Source: Microvirga subterranea
GTDB lineage: Bacteria > Pseudomonadota > Alphaproteobacteria > Rhizobiales > Beijerinckiaceae
Assembly: GCF_003350535.1 (NCBI RefSeq)
Contig: NZ_QQBB01000004.1
Span: 62,001-126,000 of the forward strand
DNA length: 64,000 nucleotides
Direction of reading: 5' to 3'
Shown: positions 12,411 through 22,141 of the stretch, piece by piece
How positions within the stretch are numbered: position 1 is the stretch's first letter
Layout of the letters: every line of letters starts with the position of its first letter
The notes under the pieces: model-generated
Seen by the model: only the letters and a program-made list of their open reading frames with translations
What the model was told of the DNA's origin: nothing
The model's database searches: none
Translations under genes and position numbers: made by a program

Positions 12411-12441
12411 AAAAAGGCACGGCCGGGCTTGAGCCCGGCCG
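12411..12441 (-). terminator. intrinsic terminator of the DUF992 gene
   Basis: A stem CGGCCGGG / CCCGGCCG with a short loop is followed on the minus strand by TGCCTTTTT. It lies 29 bases after the DUF992 stop and before the EF-G-like start. Confidence 0.85.
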
Positions 12442-12469
12442 CGATCTTCAAGAGATGAAATGCGCTTCG

Positions 12470-12943
12470 TCAGCGCGCCGGGCGCAGCTCGAGATCGCCC
12501 ACGCCTAGGGCGAAGTTCAGGCCCGTCTGGCCGCTGACGGACACGGGCTGGAGCGCGACGGACTGCCGGAAGCCGCCCACCAGCACATTGGCGCCGAGTC
12601 CCGCCCCGACGGTCGCCTCGGCCGATCCGCCCACGTAGCTGCCGGCCAGCGAGCCGCGCCGCACGGGTCCGGCGGAGAAGACTGCCCAGGTGATCACGCC
12701 GCGACGGGTGGCGCCGATGTCCAGGCCGAAGCGGCGGATGACGCCCACATAGCGCTCGTTGGGGCCGCGCCGTGGGTTGAAGGTGCAGACGGTGCTCTTC
12801 TGCGACCCGAGAATGAGCCCGACGCCGCCCGAGACGCTGCAGGTGAGCACGCCGACCCGGACACGGTTTTGCGCCTGCGCCTCCGTGGCGCCCAAGGATG
12901 CAATGACAGCGAGAGTGGCAAGGGAAGCGGCGGCGCGGAACAT
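12470..12943 (-). CDS. exported DUF992 protein
   Basis: A 157-residue protein with a Sec signal peptide (hydrophobic core ASLATLAVIASLG, cleavage near EAQA-QN). The mature part carries the DUF992 hallmarks RVGVLTCSVSGGVGLILGSQK and a cysteine pair spaced by about 19 residues. DUF992 proteins are small exported proteins of Rhizobiales with no known activity. A perfect EcfG-type promoter lies 35 bases upstream, so it is probably a general-stress gene. It is monocistronic, with its own terminator. Confidence 0.88.
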   Translation of the reverse strand: MFRAAASLATLAVIASLGATEAQAQNRVRVGVLTCSVSGGVGLILGSQKSTVCTFNPRRGPNERYVGVIRRFGLDIGATRRGVITWAVFSAGPVRRGSLAGSYVGGSAEATVGAGLGANVLVGGFRQSVALQPVSVSGQTGLNFALGVGDLELRPAR

Positions 12944-12977
12944 CGCGATCTCCTCAGCTTGGCTTTACGAGGCGATC

Positions 12978-13002
12978 AACGGCACGAGAGGAATATAGTT
13001 CC
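12978..13002 (-). promoter_or_regulatory. EcfG (general stress) promoter of the DUF992 gene
   Basis: On the minus strand GGAAC, 16 bases, CGTT: an exact match to the alphaproteobacterial EcfG consensus. It ends 35 bases before the start codon of the exported DUF992 gene. Confidence 0.75.
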
Positions 13003-13018
13003 GCAGCGGATCAGGTTC

Positions 13019-14547
<1,529 letters not shown>

Positions 14548-14649
14548 TTAGAAGGGACCTGTGACGGCGGCGGACCCTAGTCCGCCCGAGCCGTTCAAGC
14601 AAGCAAAACAGCCCGTTCCCGACGGGGTTTTTGAGGAGATGCCTCCCCG

Positions 14650-15630
14650 ATGATCACTTCCGTTACCCGCCGCCTCGCGCTCGGCCTTTTCGCCGGCGCG
14701 ACCCTCATGGCGACCGCCGTCAGCGCCCAGGACTTTCCGAACCGCGTGATCAAGATGGTGGTCCCCTATCCGGCGGGCGGCCCCACCGACGTCATCGCCC
14801 GCATCGTGGCCGAGGAGATGGGCAAGAGCCTTGGTCAGAACGTGATCGTCGAGAACCTCGCCGGCGCCTCGGGTGCGGTCGGCACCCGCACGGTCGCCCG
14901 CGCGGAGCCCGACGGCTACACGATCGTGTTCGGCAACAACCAGACCCATGGGAACAATATGTTCCTCCTCAAGGAGCCGGGCTACGACGCGATCAAGGAT
15001 TTCGCGCCGCTCGCCGGCGCGGGCGCGTTCGAGCACGTTTTCGTGGTGCCGAACTCCCTGCCGGTGAAGTCGATGCAGGAGCTCGTCGCCCTCGCCAAGA
15101 AGGATCCCGGCAAGCTCAATTACGGCTCGACGGGCGTCGGCTCCGGCTCGCATCTCGCGACCGAGCTCTTCATGACCCGCACGGGCATCAAGATGACCCA
15201 CGTGCCGTTCCGCGGCGCCGCCCCGCTGGTGACGGAGCTGATGGCCGGCCGCATCGACGTGTCGAACTCGACCCTGCCGAGCGTGCTCGCGCAGTTCCAG
15301 GCCGGCGAGATGCGCGCCATCGGCATCGCGAGCCCGCAGCGCAACCCGCAGGCGCCGGACGTCCCGACTCTGCGCGAACAGGGCATCACCGATGCAGACG
15401 CGGAATCCTGGGCTGCCTTCTTCGCGCCGGTGAACACTCCGAAGCCCATCCTCGACAAGCTCTCGGGCACGATCATCACGATCCTGAACAAGCCCGACGT
15501 GAAGGAGCGCATCACGAAGCTCGGCTTCACGCTCAACGTGCGCGATCCTGAGGCTTTCAAGCCGTATCTGGCCAAGGAGATCCAGACCTGGGCCGACGTG
15601 ATCAAGACCGCCAACATCAAGGCGGAGTAA
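14650..15630 (+). CDS. Bug-family solute-binding protein (TctC-like)
   Basis: A 326-residue periplasmic binding protein of the Bug/TctC family. These proteins bind carboxylates or related small molecules, sometimes for tripartite tricarboxylate transporters. It has a Sec signal peptide (RRLALGLFAGATLMATAVSA) and the family motifs VVPYPAGGPTDVIAR, LAGASGAVGT, PDGYTI and LNYGSTGVGSGSHLA. No TctA or TctB membrane genes lie nearby, so it is an orphan receptor, as is common for this family. A GAGGAG site lies 12 bases before the start, slightly far. Confidence 0.93.
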   Translation: MITSVTRRLALGLFAGATLMATAVSAQDFPNRVIKMVVPYPAGGPTDVIARIVAEEMGKSLGQNVIVENLAGASGAVGTRTVARAEPDGYTIVFGNNQTHGNNMFLLKEPGYDAIKDFAPLAGAGAFEHVFVVPNSLPVKSMQELVALAKKDPGKLNYGSTGVGSGSHLATELFMTRTGIKMTHVPFRGAAPLVTELMAGRIDVSNSTLPSVLAQFQAGEMRAIGIASPQRNPQAPDVPTLREQGITDADAESWAAFFAPVNTPKPILDKLSGTIITILNKPDVKERITKLGFTLNVRDPEAFKPYLAKEIQTWADVIKTANIKAE

Positions 15631-15640
15631 GGCACCGACC

Positions 15641-15666
15641 GTCATCCCCGGTACGCCGGGGATGAC
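15641..15666. repeat. REP-like perfect palindrome
   Basis: An 11-bp perfect inverted repeat (GTCATCCCCGG / CCGGGGATGAC) with a TACG loop sits 11 bases after the Bug-protein stop. This sequence type is a common dispersed intergenic palindrome in alphaproteobacteria. It could also protect or end the upstream message, although no T-run follows. Confidence 0.8.
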
Positions 15667-15697
15667 CGCCTCCTGTCGCGCTGACGGAGATTCGGAC

Positions 15698-16105
15698 ATG
15701 CAGTTCCATCAAGGCCGCCTGATCGACCACGTCCACCTCCGCGTCGCCGACCTGGAGGCGAGCCGCCGCTTCTATCGCGCGGTGCTCGAAGCCATAGGCC
15801 TCGCGTTCCGGTCGGAAAGCGCGGAGCACTTCTCATGCGATGAACTCTGGGTCGACCAAGCCGACGGTCCGGTCTCCCGCGTGCACCTCGCCTTCCAGGC
15901 GAAGGACCGGGATGCGGTACATGCCTTTCACGCGGCCGCTCTCGCGAATGGCGGCCGCGACAACGGCGGGCCGGGCGAGCGCTCCTATCATCCAGGGTAC
16001 TATGCGGCTTTCGCCCTCGACCCGGACGGCAACAACATCGAGGCCGTCTTCCATGGCCCGGCCGAACGCTCCGCTGCTTCGGTCGTCGTCGAGTCGAGGC
16101 GCTGA
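15698..16105 (+). CDS. VOC-family (glyoxalase/bleomycin-resistance fold) protein
   Basis: A single-domain protein of 135 residues with the vicinal-oxygen-chelate fold: LIDHVHLRVADLEASRRFYRAVL at the N-terminus and YYAAFALDPDGNNIEAVFH at the C-terminus. Metal-ligand candidates are the N-terminal His and the final Glu of the NNIE segment. VOC proteins include lyases, dioxygenases and resistance proteins; nothing here fixes the substrate. ATG 15698 follows GGAG at good spacing; the longer frame from 15662 starts inside the palindrome and is not used. Confidence 0.88.
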   Translation: MQFHQGRLIDHVHLRVADLEASRRFYRAVLEAIGLAFRSESAEHFSCDELWVDQADGPVSRVHLAFQAKDRDAVHAFHAAALANGGRDNGGPGERSYHPGYYAAFALDPDGNNIEAVFHGPAERSAASVVVESRR

Positions 16106-16187
16106 GGCCAAGCTGCCCAAATGATTAATAACTAGTTAACACGGGCACTTAGCGACCCTTCTAAAAGCAAACTTTCCACCGACATTT

Positions 16188-16212
16188 GGAACTTTGCGGA
16201 TTCAGGACTGTT
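16188..16212 (+). promoter_or_regulatory. candidate EcfG promoter before a small membrane protein gene
   Basis: GGAAC-N16-TGTT, one mismatch from consensus, 40 bases before the ATG of the 63-residue membrane protein. The position is right for a promoter; the match is imperfect. Confidence 0.5.
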
Positions 16213-16251
16213 TTTTCAGTACATCCCGCGTTCCTGGTAGGGAAAGTATCC

Positions 16252-16443
16252 ATGACGACCTCCCGCACGAGACATGATCGCCGCGTCGACGCCCGTGCCC
16301 ACCGTCTCGATCCCAGGCAGGAGAGCCGGTTCTCCCTGGCCCTGATCCTGCTGATGGGTCTTGCGACGCTCTCCGTCATGGCGACGACCCAGATGCTCAC
16401 CGAGCAAAATCCGGGGACAACATCCCACATCATCCTGCAGTAA
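16252..16443 (+). CDS. small single-pass membrane protein
   Basis: A 63-residue protein with an arginine-rich N-terminus (about 25 residues) followed by one hydrophobic helix (SLALILLMGLATLSVMATT) and a short polar tail. That layout suggests an inner-membrane protein with its N-terminus inside. GGAAAG precedes the ATG, and a candidate EcfG promoter lies at the right distance. No family recognised. The short length keeps confidence moderate. Confidence 0.5.
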   Translation: MTTSRTRHDRRVDARAHRLDPRQESRFSLALILLMGLATLSVMATTQMLTEQNPGTTSHIILQ

Positions 16444-16521
16444 CACGTGAGTGATTGCCTGCCCGGTTGACGCCCCGCCCCGACAGGCTAGCTCTCCGTC
16501 CGTTCGTTGACGGAGAGACCC

Positions 16522-17658
16522 ATGAGAGTTCCCGCCGCCCTTGCCGCCATCCTGATCCTCGGGTTCGGCCCGGCCGCCCTGGCCCAGGACACGCAGCGCG
16601 TCCGCACCGACAAGGTCGAGGTGGTCGTCGAGACCGCGGCGCGGGGCCTGGAGCATCCCTGGGGGCTCACCTTCCTTCCCGATGGCCGCATGCTTGTAAC
16701 GGAGCGCCCCGGTCGCCTGCGCATTGTCTCGCAAGACGGAGCCCTGTCCGATCCGATCAAAGGCCTTCCGGCCGTCGCCGCGCGACGACAGGGCGGCCTT
16801 CTCGACATCGCCCTCGATCCGAGCTTCGCCCAGAACCGTCTCGTGTACTTCACCTTCGCTGAAGACCGCGGCAACGGGCAGGCCGGCACCAGCGTCGCAC
16901 GCGCCCGCCTGAGCGAAGACGGATCAGCCCTCGAGCAGCTTCAGGTGATTTTCCAGCAGCAGCCGTCCTACACCGGCGGCAACCATTTCGGCTCGCGGCT
17001 GGTCTTCGACCGCGAAGGCAATCTCTTCATCACCCTCGGCGACCGCTTCGACCTTCGTGATCAGGCACAGAATCTGACGAGCCATATCGGCAAGGTGCTG
17101 CGTATCAAGCCTGAGGGAGGAGCCGCCTCCGGCAATCCCTTCCTGAACCGGGACGGAGCTCGACCGGAGATCTGGTCGATCGGCCACCGCAACATCCAGG
17201 CGGCGGCCCTGCACCCGACCACCGGGGCGCTCTGGACCGTCGAGCACGGCGCCCGCGGCGGCGACGAGGTCAACATCCCGGAGAAGGGCAAGAACTACGG
17301 CTGGCCCGTCATCTCCTACGGGGTCGATTATTCCGGCGCCAAAATCGGTGAGGGCACCAGGAAGGCCGGCATGGAGCAGCCGGTCTTTTACTGGGACCCG
17401 TCCATCGCACCGTCCGGGATGGCGTTCTACACGGGCGACAAGTTCCCGGGCTGGCGCGGCAGCATCCTGGTCGGCGCCCTTTCCGGCAAGCTGGTCTCCC
17501 GCCTGGAGACGGAGGGCAACCGGGTGACGGGCGAGGAGCGCATGCTGCAGAACCTGGGCGAGCGCATCCGCGACGTGCGCCAGGGACCCGATGGCCTCGT
17601 CTATCTCCTGACGGATTCGCCTCAGGGCCGCATCCTGCGGGTGAGGCCGGCCGACTGA
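16522..17658 (+). CDS. PQQ-dependent soluble sugar (aldose) dehydrogenase
   Basis: A 378-residue secreted beta-propeller enzyme of the soluble glucose/aldose-sugar dehydrogenase (YliI/Asd) family. These oxidise aldoses in the periplasm with pyrroloquinoline quinone. It has a Sec signal peptide ending AALAQ, then GLEHPWGLTFLPDGRMLVTERPGRL, the GGLLDIALDP motif, and GHRNIQAAALHPTTGALWTVEHGARGGDE, which matches the PQQ/calcium-contacting region of the family. ATG 16522 follows GGAGAG. No PQQ synthesis genes lie in the window. Confidence 0.93.
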   Translation: MRVPAALAAILILGFGPAALAQDTQRVRTDKVEVVVETAARGLEHPWGLTFLPDGRMLVTERPGRLRIVSQDGALSDPIKGLPAVAARRQGGLLDIALDPSFAQNRLVYFTFAEDRGNGQAGTSVARARLSEDGSALEQLQVIFQQQPSYTGGNHFGSRLVFDREGNLFITLGDRFDLRDQAQNLTSHIGKVLRIKPEGGAASGNPFLNRDGARPEIWSIGHRNIQAAALHPTTGALWTVEHGARGGDEVNIPEKGKNYGWPVISYGVDYSGAKIGEGTRKAGMEQPVFYWDPSIAPSGMAFYTGDKFPGWRGSILVGALSGKLVSRLETEGNRVTGEERMLQNLGERIRDVRQGPDGLVYLLTDSPQGRILRVRPAD

Positions 17659-17706
17659 GCCGCCTCTTTCCGAGCATCGTGCTCGTCGAGGAACCGGTAG
17701 TCGGTT

Positions 17707-18048
17707 CTAGCGCCCCTGGAAGATGAATGCCGCTCCGGCGGCGATCAGGGCGAAGCCGATCAGGTGGTTCCAGGTCAGGGACTCCTTGAGGTAGAAGACC
17801 GAGAAGGCTGCGAAGACCAGCAGGGTGATCACCTCCTGCATGGTCTTCAGCTCCGCCGCCGAATAGACCTGCGATCCGATGCGGTTGGCGGGAACGGCGA
17901 ACCAGTACTCGACGAACGCGATGCCCCAGCTGGCGAAGACTGCGATCCAGAGGGGCGCCGCCTTGAACTTCAGGTGTCCGTACCAGGCAAAGGTCATGAA
18001 CACGTTCGAGGCGACGAGCATGGCAATGGGAGCGACGTGGGGATTCAT
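17707..18048 (-). CDS. DMT-superfamily DUF486 membrane protein
   Basis: A 113-residue four-helix integral membrane protein of the DUF486 family (drug/metabolite-transporter superfamily, SMR-like size). Conserved stretches are FMTFAWYGHLKF, WGIAFVEYWFAVPANRIG, LKTMQEVITLLVFAAFSVFYL and LIGFALIAAGAAFIF. Function is unknown. ATG 18048 is chosen because the conserved region begins there; the frame continues upstream for 132 codons of non-membrane, arginine-rich sequence that lies across the divergent DUF1499 gene. Confidence 0.88.
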   Translation of the reverse strand: MNPHVAPIAMLVASNVFMTFAWYGHLKFKAAPLWIAVFASWGIAFVEYWFAVPANRIGSQVYSAAELKTMQEVITLLVFAAFSVFYLKESLTWNHLIGFALIAAGAAFIFQGR

Positions 18049-18131
18049 TGGAAGTCCGAGCCGGGTGACATGAGGGCGCCCTGCCCTATTCTTCTCAGCC
18101 CTGAAGTCAAGCGGCGGGTTGGCGCAAGCCG

Positions 18132-18662
18132 ATGGATACATCGAGAGAGATCGCAGCGGGACACACCGCTGCCCGACATGGATTGTGGGGTGGCTGGCAG
18201 AACGGCATGGCGCGGCTCTGGCAGACCATGTTCGGATCGCCCGACCTCGGCGCGGTCGACTTCGCGACGCTCGAGCGCCGCAGGACGCCCAACGATAGCT
18301 TAGCCTGTCCTGCCGATTTCTGTCCTCGTGCCAAGCCGGACCTCGAGCCGCCCGTCTATTCCGTTTCCGCCGAGCGCCTGCGCAGCATCGCCGCGGAGGC
18401 GCTCGCACGGGAGCCGGACACGGCGCTCCTGCACTCCGACCCAAACCAGGACCGTTATCTCGTCCGCACGCGGCTCCTCCGCTTCCCGGACACGGTGAAC
18501 CTGTCGGTGATCGATCTTGGCGAGGGTCGCTCGACCCTCGCCCTCTACTCGCGGAGCCAGATCGGACGCTCCGATCTCGGCGCCAACCAGAGGCGCCTGA
18601 GGCGTTGGGTGGACCGGATCAGCAGGTCCGTTGCGGCTGAACCACGCGGCAGCGGGAGCTGA
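18132..18662 (+). CDS. DUF1499 family protein
   Basis: A 176-residue protein with the DUF1499 signature: PNDSLACPADFC, about 20 residues further a second conserved block (VYSVSAERLRSIA), and RYLVRTRLLRFPDTVNLSVIDLGEGRSTLALYSRSQIGRSDLGANQRRLRRW at the end. The N-terminal 40 residues lack a clear lipoprotein or signal sequence. The role of the family is unknown. Its 3' end overlaps the convergent C13 peptidase gene by 44 bases. Confidence 0.85.
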   Translation: MDTSREIAAGHTAARHGLWGGWQNGMARLWQTMFGSPDLGAVDFATLERRRTPNDSLACPADFCPRAKPDLEPPVYSVSAERLRSIAAEALAREPDTALLHSDPNQDRYLVRTRLLRFPDTVNLSVIDLGEGRSTLALYSRSQIGRSDLGANQRRLRRWVDRISRSVAAEPRGSGS

Positions 18663-19416
18663 GGCGCTCCAGGACCTGCGCGCCCCCGGCGATCTGCGGA
18701 TTGGACGGGTCGAATCCCTCCTGCTCCTCGCGCTTGGTGACGAGCCCGCGTGCGGCCTCGAAGGCCCGGTCGAGCCTGGGCTCGCCCCGTACCGCCTTGT
18801 TGAAGAACGCGTCGCCGAAATAGGTCCACGTGGCGCCGTCCCGGCAGCCGAACGAGGGCTTGTCGGAAGCGGCCGCCGTGATGACGAGGGTCCTGTCGTC
18901 GGCGAGCTCCTTGGCGAAGACGCCGGAATAGCAGGCCGACACGATCACGACCCGATGCTGCGCCTTCGCCTCGTTCAGCAGGAACCGCACGTCCTGCGGC
19001 GTCATGAGCTGTCGGGCGCGCCTGGAGACCACCCCGACCCCGTCCGGGCTGCCGTGGGAGGTGAGCACGAACACCACCATGTCCTCCTGCGGATCGACCA
19101 CCTGCCCCACTGCCCGGGCCGCCGCCAGCATGGCGGCGGGCGTCGCGTCCGAGACCCGCTTGGAGTTGAAGCGCACGATGGTGCGTCCCTTCGAGCCGAA
19201 CTGACCCTCGAGGATGCGAGCGGCGCCCTTCGCCTCGCTCTCGAAGACGCTCTGCGGCCCCCAGAGCCCGAAGCTCAGGATGTAGGCGTCCGTCTCCCCG
19301 GGCCGCTGCGGCTCGAGCCGGAAGGCCGAGCCGCGCGCGCTCTGGCTGGACGCTTCGAGAGGAAAGCCCGCCGAGAGGGCGAAGCCGACGAGGCAGAAGG
19401 CGAGGAACCGGCGCAT
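18619..19416 (-). CDS. exported C13-family (legumain/caspase-like) cysteine peptidase
   Basis: A 265-residue protein with a Sec signal peptide (FLAFCLVGFALSAGFPLEA). It has the clan CD catalytic pair H121 (VLTSHGSPDG) and C162 (VIVSACYSGVF), then TAAASDKPSFGC and TYFGDAFF. This is the bacterial Peptidase_C13 branch related to legumain, predicted to cut proteins in the periplasm; substrates are unknown. ATG 19416 follows GGAG. It lies next to a SemiSWEET gene, without obvious functional connection. Confidence 0.88.
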   Translation of the reverse strand: MRRFLAFCLVGFALSAGFPLEASSQSARGSAFRLEPQRPGETDAYILSFGLWGPQSVFESEAKGAARILEGQFGSKGRTIVRFNSKRVSDATPAAMLAAARAVGQVVDPQEDMVVFVLTSHGSPDGVGVVSRRARQLMTPQDVRFLLNEAKAQHRVVIVSACYSGVFAKELADDRTLVITAAASDKPSFGCRDGATWTYFGDAFFNKAVRGEPRLDRAFEAARGLVTKREEQEGFDPSNPQIAGGAQVLERLSSRCRVVQPQRTC

Positions 19417-19441
19417 GTTGTTCTCCTGGCGCCGGACCATA

Positions 19442-19696
19442 TTAACCATAACGGAGTTTCATGGCGAGGATCGCGGCCACGAGCACGAACGTCACGCTGT
19501 TGGCGAAGATGATCGGCGCGTTCCCGGCGAGAATTCCATAGATCAGCCAGAGACCGACCCCGAGCGTGAAGGCGCTCTGGGTCAGGAGGGACAGGGACTT
19601 GGTGTCCTTCGTCCGGAGGGTCCTGAAGGCCTGCGGCAGCCAGCATACGGTGGTCAGGATGGCGGCAACGAAGCCGAGGATTTCAAGTCCGGACAT
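19442..19696 (-). CDS. SemiSWEET sugar transporter
   Basis: An 84-residue protein with three transmembrane helices and the PQ-loop motif (TTVCWLPQAFRTLRTKDTKSLSLL). SemiSWEETs dimerise to form a facilitative sugar pore. The helix 3 region (IIFANSVTFVLVAAILAMKL) is typical. Its stop lies 25 bases from the peptidase start, so the two may be cotranscribed. Confidence 0.93.
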   Translation of the reverse strand: MSGLEILGFVAAILTTVCWLPQAFRTLRTKDTKSLSLLTQSAFTLGVGLWLIYGILAGNAPIIFANSVTFVLVAAILAMKLRYG

Positions 19697-19883
19697 GGTC
19701 GAATCGCGAATGGAGCCGATGCACCCTTATCACGCTCCGTCCGACCTCAGCCATGAAATCCATGCGACCCGCATCGTGCCGCGGCGGCACGACCGCCCCG
19801 TCCGGCTCTCAAGCTGAACCGAACGCCGCTTTCGGGGTTTCCCTCTCGCAAACGGCAAAAGAGATTTCTCCGAGAGGACTTCC

Positions 19884-20273
19884 ATGGATATCGCGCTCGA
19901 CAAGGTCTGCGAACTCATCCTCAGGGCAAGGGCTATTGACGTTAAGGAAGGCCTGACGGACCCGGCGTCGGGCTCGAATCCCATCGACGACGGGAGCATC
20001 GACTCCCTCACCTCCGCCCCTGACGACGCCACCGAGGACGAATTCCGCGACGTGATCGCCGGATTGAACGACGACGAGCGCGCCGACCTCCTCGCCCTCG
20101 TGTATATCGGCCGCGGCGACATGGAGCCCGAGGAATGGGGTGCGGCAGTCCGCTTGGCGCGGGAGCGCGAAGATGCCAGCTCCCTCTCGACCGCAGACTG
20201 GCTGCTCGGAATCCCGAACCTCGCCGACCTCTGGGACGAAGGCCTCAGCGCCATGGGCCAAAGCTGCACCTGA
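19884..20273 (+). CDS. DUF3775 protein
   Basis: A 129-residue acidic cytoplasmic protein with the DUF3775 pattern: an N-terminal helix (ALDKVCELILRARAID), an acidic linker, EFRDVIAGLNDDERADLLALVYIGRGD and a C-terminal STADWLLGIPNLADLWDEGL. Function is unknown in all members. GAGAGG precedes the ATG at a suitable distance. It stands alone between SemiSWEET and the ECF sigma gene. Confidence 0.85.
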   Translation: MDIALDKVCELILRARAIDVKEGLTDPASGSNPIDDGSIDSLTSAPDDATEDEFRDVIAGLNDDERADLLALVYIGRGDMEPEEWGAAVRLAREREDASSLSTADWLLGIPNLADLWDEGLSAMGQSCT

Positions 20274-20416
20274 TCGCGGTGCATTCCGCAACCCGAGCCG
20301 TTGCGCGGATCTCCCCCGTTCCCCTATGAATACGGAGGGCGGCGAATTTTGTCGCGGCCTTGCATCCGGGCAGTGGGTTCGGGTGTAGTGACAGCAGACG
20401 CATAGGGAGATCACGC

Positions 20417-20983
20417 GTGAAGGCAGCGCTCGGGGATGTTGCTCCCCCAGCCTTCGACCTGCCCCACGCCCTCGGCCAGTGCGCCAAGGGCGATCGCCTT
20501 GCCCTGCGCGCGATCTATGACAGCGAAGCGCCCCGGATGCTTGGCGTCGCCATGCGGCTTCTGCGCCGGCGGGCTCTCGCCGAGGAGGCCGTGCACGACA
20601 CCTTCGTGCAGGTCTGGCAGAAGGCCGCGAGCTTCGATCCCGCACGGGGCGAGGCCCGCGCGTGGCTCTATGCCGTCCTGCGCAACCGCGCCCTGAATAT
20701 CCTGCGCGGGGAATCCCGCACGGACCTCGTCGAGGATTTCGAGCCCATGGGGCTCGTCAGCGACGAGGAGGATGCGGAATCCCTCATGCTGCGCCTGTCG
20801 GACGCCGGCAGCCTGAAGCGCTGCCTCGAACGCCTCGAGCCCTCGCGGCGCCAGGCGATCACCCTCGCCTACATCCACGGTCTTAGCCATGGCGAACTGG
20901 CGGGACGGCTCGGCGTGCCGCTCGGCACGGTCAAGTCCTGGATCCGCCGCTCCCTCGTGTCGCTTCGGGAGTGCATGACATGA
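20417..20983 (+). CDS. sigK: ECF sigma factor, SigK-like
   Basis: A 188-residue extracytoplasmic-function sigma factor. Region 2 is RAIYDSEAPRMLGVAMRLLRRRALAEEAVHDTFVQVWQ through AWLYAVLRNRALN; region 4 is LEPSRRQAITLAYIHGLSHGELAGRLGVPLGTVKSWIRRSL. The GTG at 20417 follows AGGGAG. The gene overlaps its anti-sigma gene by four bases (ATGA), the classic arrangement. A secreted fasciclin gene 1.2 kb downstream parallels the mycobacterial sigK-rskA system, which controls fasciclin-type antigens MPT70/83. Confidence 0.93.
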   Translation: MKAALGDVAPPAFDLPHALGQCAKGDRLALRAIYDSEAPRMLGVAMRLLRRRALAEEAVHDTFVQVWQKAASFDPARGEARAWLYAVLRNRALNILRGESRTDLVEDFEPMGLVSDEEDAESLMLRLSDAGSLKRCLERLEPSRRQAITLAYIHGLSHGELAGRLGVPLGTVKSWIRRSLVSLRECMT

Positions 20984-21708
20984 GGCGCGACGACTTCGAC
21001 CGTCTGGCAGCGGAACACGTTCTCGGCCTGCTCGAAGGCGAGGAGCGCGGGGTGGCGGACAATCTGCTCGCGTCGGACGGAGACTTCCGGAACCTCGTGG
21101 AGCTCTGGCGGCAGCGCTTCTCCGCCTGGGACGAGACCGCGGACGAGCTTCCCGCGGGCGACGCCCTCTGGGCAAGGATCGAGAGCAGCGTGAGCGCCGC
21201 TCCCGTGGCGGCCCCCAGGGCATCGGCGGCATCGCGGCCCGCATCGCCGGGCGTCCTCGAGCGGATCTGGGAGAGCCTGAGCTTCTGGCGCACGGTGGGC
21301 CTCGCCGGCGCGGCGGCCGCCTTGCTGATGGGCCTCGGCATGGGCTTCTTCGCCATCAAGGCCTCGCGCCAGCCGGTCATGATCGCCGTGCTCCTGAACG
21401 ATGCCAACCAGCCCGGCGCGGTGCTCAGCACCTTCGAGGACGGTCGCATGGAACTCGTGCCGCTCGGCGATATGACGATCCCGCACAATCACTCCGTCCA
21501 GGTTTGGACCTTCCCGGATCCGGCGGGGCCGCCGGTCTCCGTCGGCGTGCTGCGGGCCGCCCGCACCGCCCGCATGACGATGGACGATCTTCCTCAGCCG
21601 CATTCGAACCAGCTCTTCACGATCTCGGTCGAACCGCTCGCGGGATCGCCCACGGGCCTGCCGACCGGACCGGTCGTGATGAAGGGAACAGCGTCGGCAG
21701 CGCTCTGA
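20980..21708 (+). CDS. rskA: anti-sigma factor, RskA family
   Basis: A 242-residue membrane-bound anti-sigma factor. The N-terminal cytoplasmic zinc-less anti-sigma domain (FDRLAAEHVLGLLEGEERG, then LWRQRFSAWDE) is followed by a single membrane helix near residues 105-125 (VGLAGAAAALLMGLGMGFFAI) and an extracytoplasmic RskA domain (GAVLSTFEDGRMELVPLG, SVQVWTFPDPAGPPVSVGVL). It holds the preceding sigma factor inactive and releases it through regulated proteolysis in known relatives. Start ATG overlaps the sigma stop. Confidence 0.92.
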   Translation: MRRDDFDRLAAEHVLGLLEGEERGVADNLLASDGDFRNLVELWRQRFSAWDETADELPAGDALWARIESSVSAAPVAAPRASAASRPASPGVLERIWESLSFWRTVGLAGAAAALLMGLGMGFFAIKASRQPVMIAVLLNDANQPGAVLSTFEDGRMELVPLGDMTIPHNHSVQVWTFPDPAGPPVSVGVLRAARTARMTMDDLPQPHSNQLFTISVEPLAGSPTGLPTGPVVMKGTASAAL

Positions 21709-21816
21709 GGCATCGTCCGATCGGACCTGGAGGTCCGCACGATGCTCCAGGCGAAGGTGCCGCAATTGCGACATGGATCGCGCAGACACTACCCAAAACG
21801 AGTCAAGGAGGTACCC

Positions 21817-21999
21817 ATGACCCCGCGACAGCCTCATCCGCCGACGCCGGAGAGCGCTCCTCAGAGCGCCGAAACCGGCGAGACGCAGTCCGCATCTGCC
21901 CCGAACGAAAAGCCGGAAACCGTCGAGGAGCCATCGGCTTCCGAGGACGACGATCGCGTCGCCGCCTATCTGCGCGGACCGACGGCCTTCACCGCCTGA
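21817..21999 (+). CDS. small disordered Pro/Glu-rich protein
   Basis: A 60-residue protein rich in proline, serine and glutamate, ending in DDDRVAAYLRGPTAFTA. It has no predicted fold, signal peptide or membrane helix. It is short, but the start codon is preceded by a perfect AAGGAGGT ribosome site at ideal spacing, which argues that it is a real gene. It sits between the anti-sigma and fasciclin genes and could belong to the same regulon. Confidence 0.65.
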   Translation: MTPRQPHPPTPESAPQSAETGETQSASAPNEKPETVEEPSASEDDDRVAAYLRGPTAFTA

Positions 22000-22141
22000 C
22001 GATCGAGCCGCTTCACGGACTCGTGAAGCAAACCTTCCGCATCCACTAGCGAACACCCCGTGTAGCCAACCCTGAAGGGTCAGCCTTCGATCCTCGGCCC
22101 CGCGCCGGGATCAATCAGCAACCACTTTAGGGATTGAAACG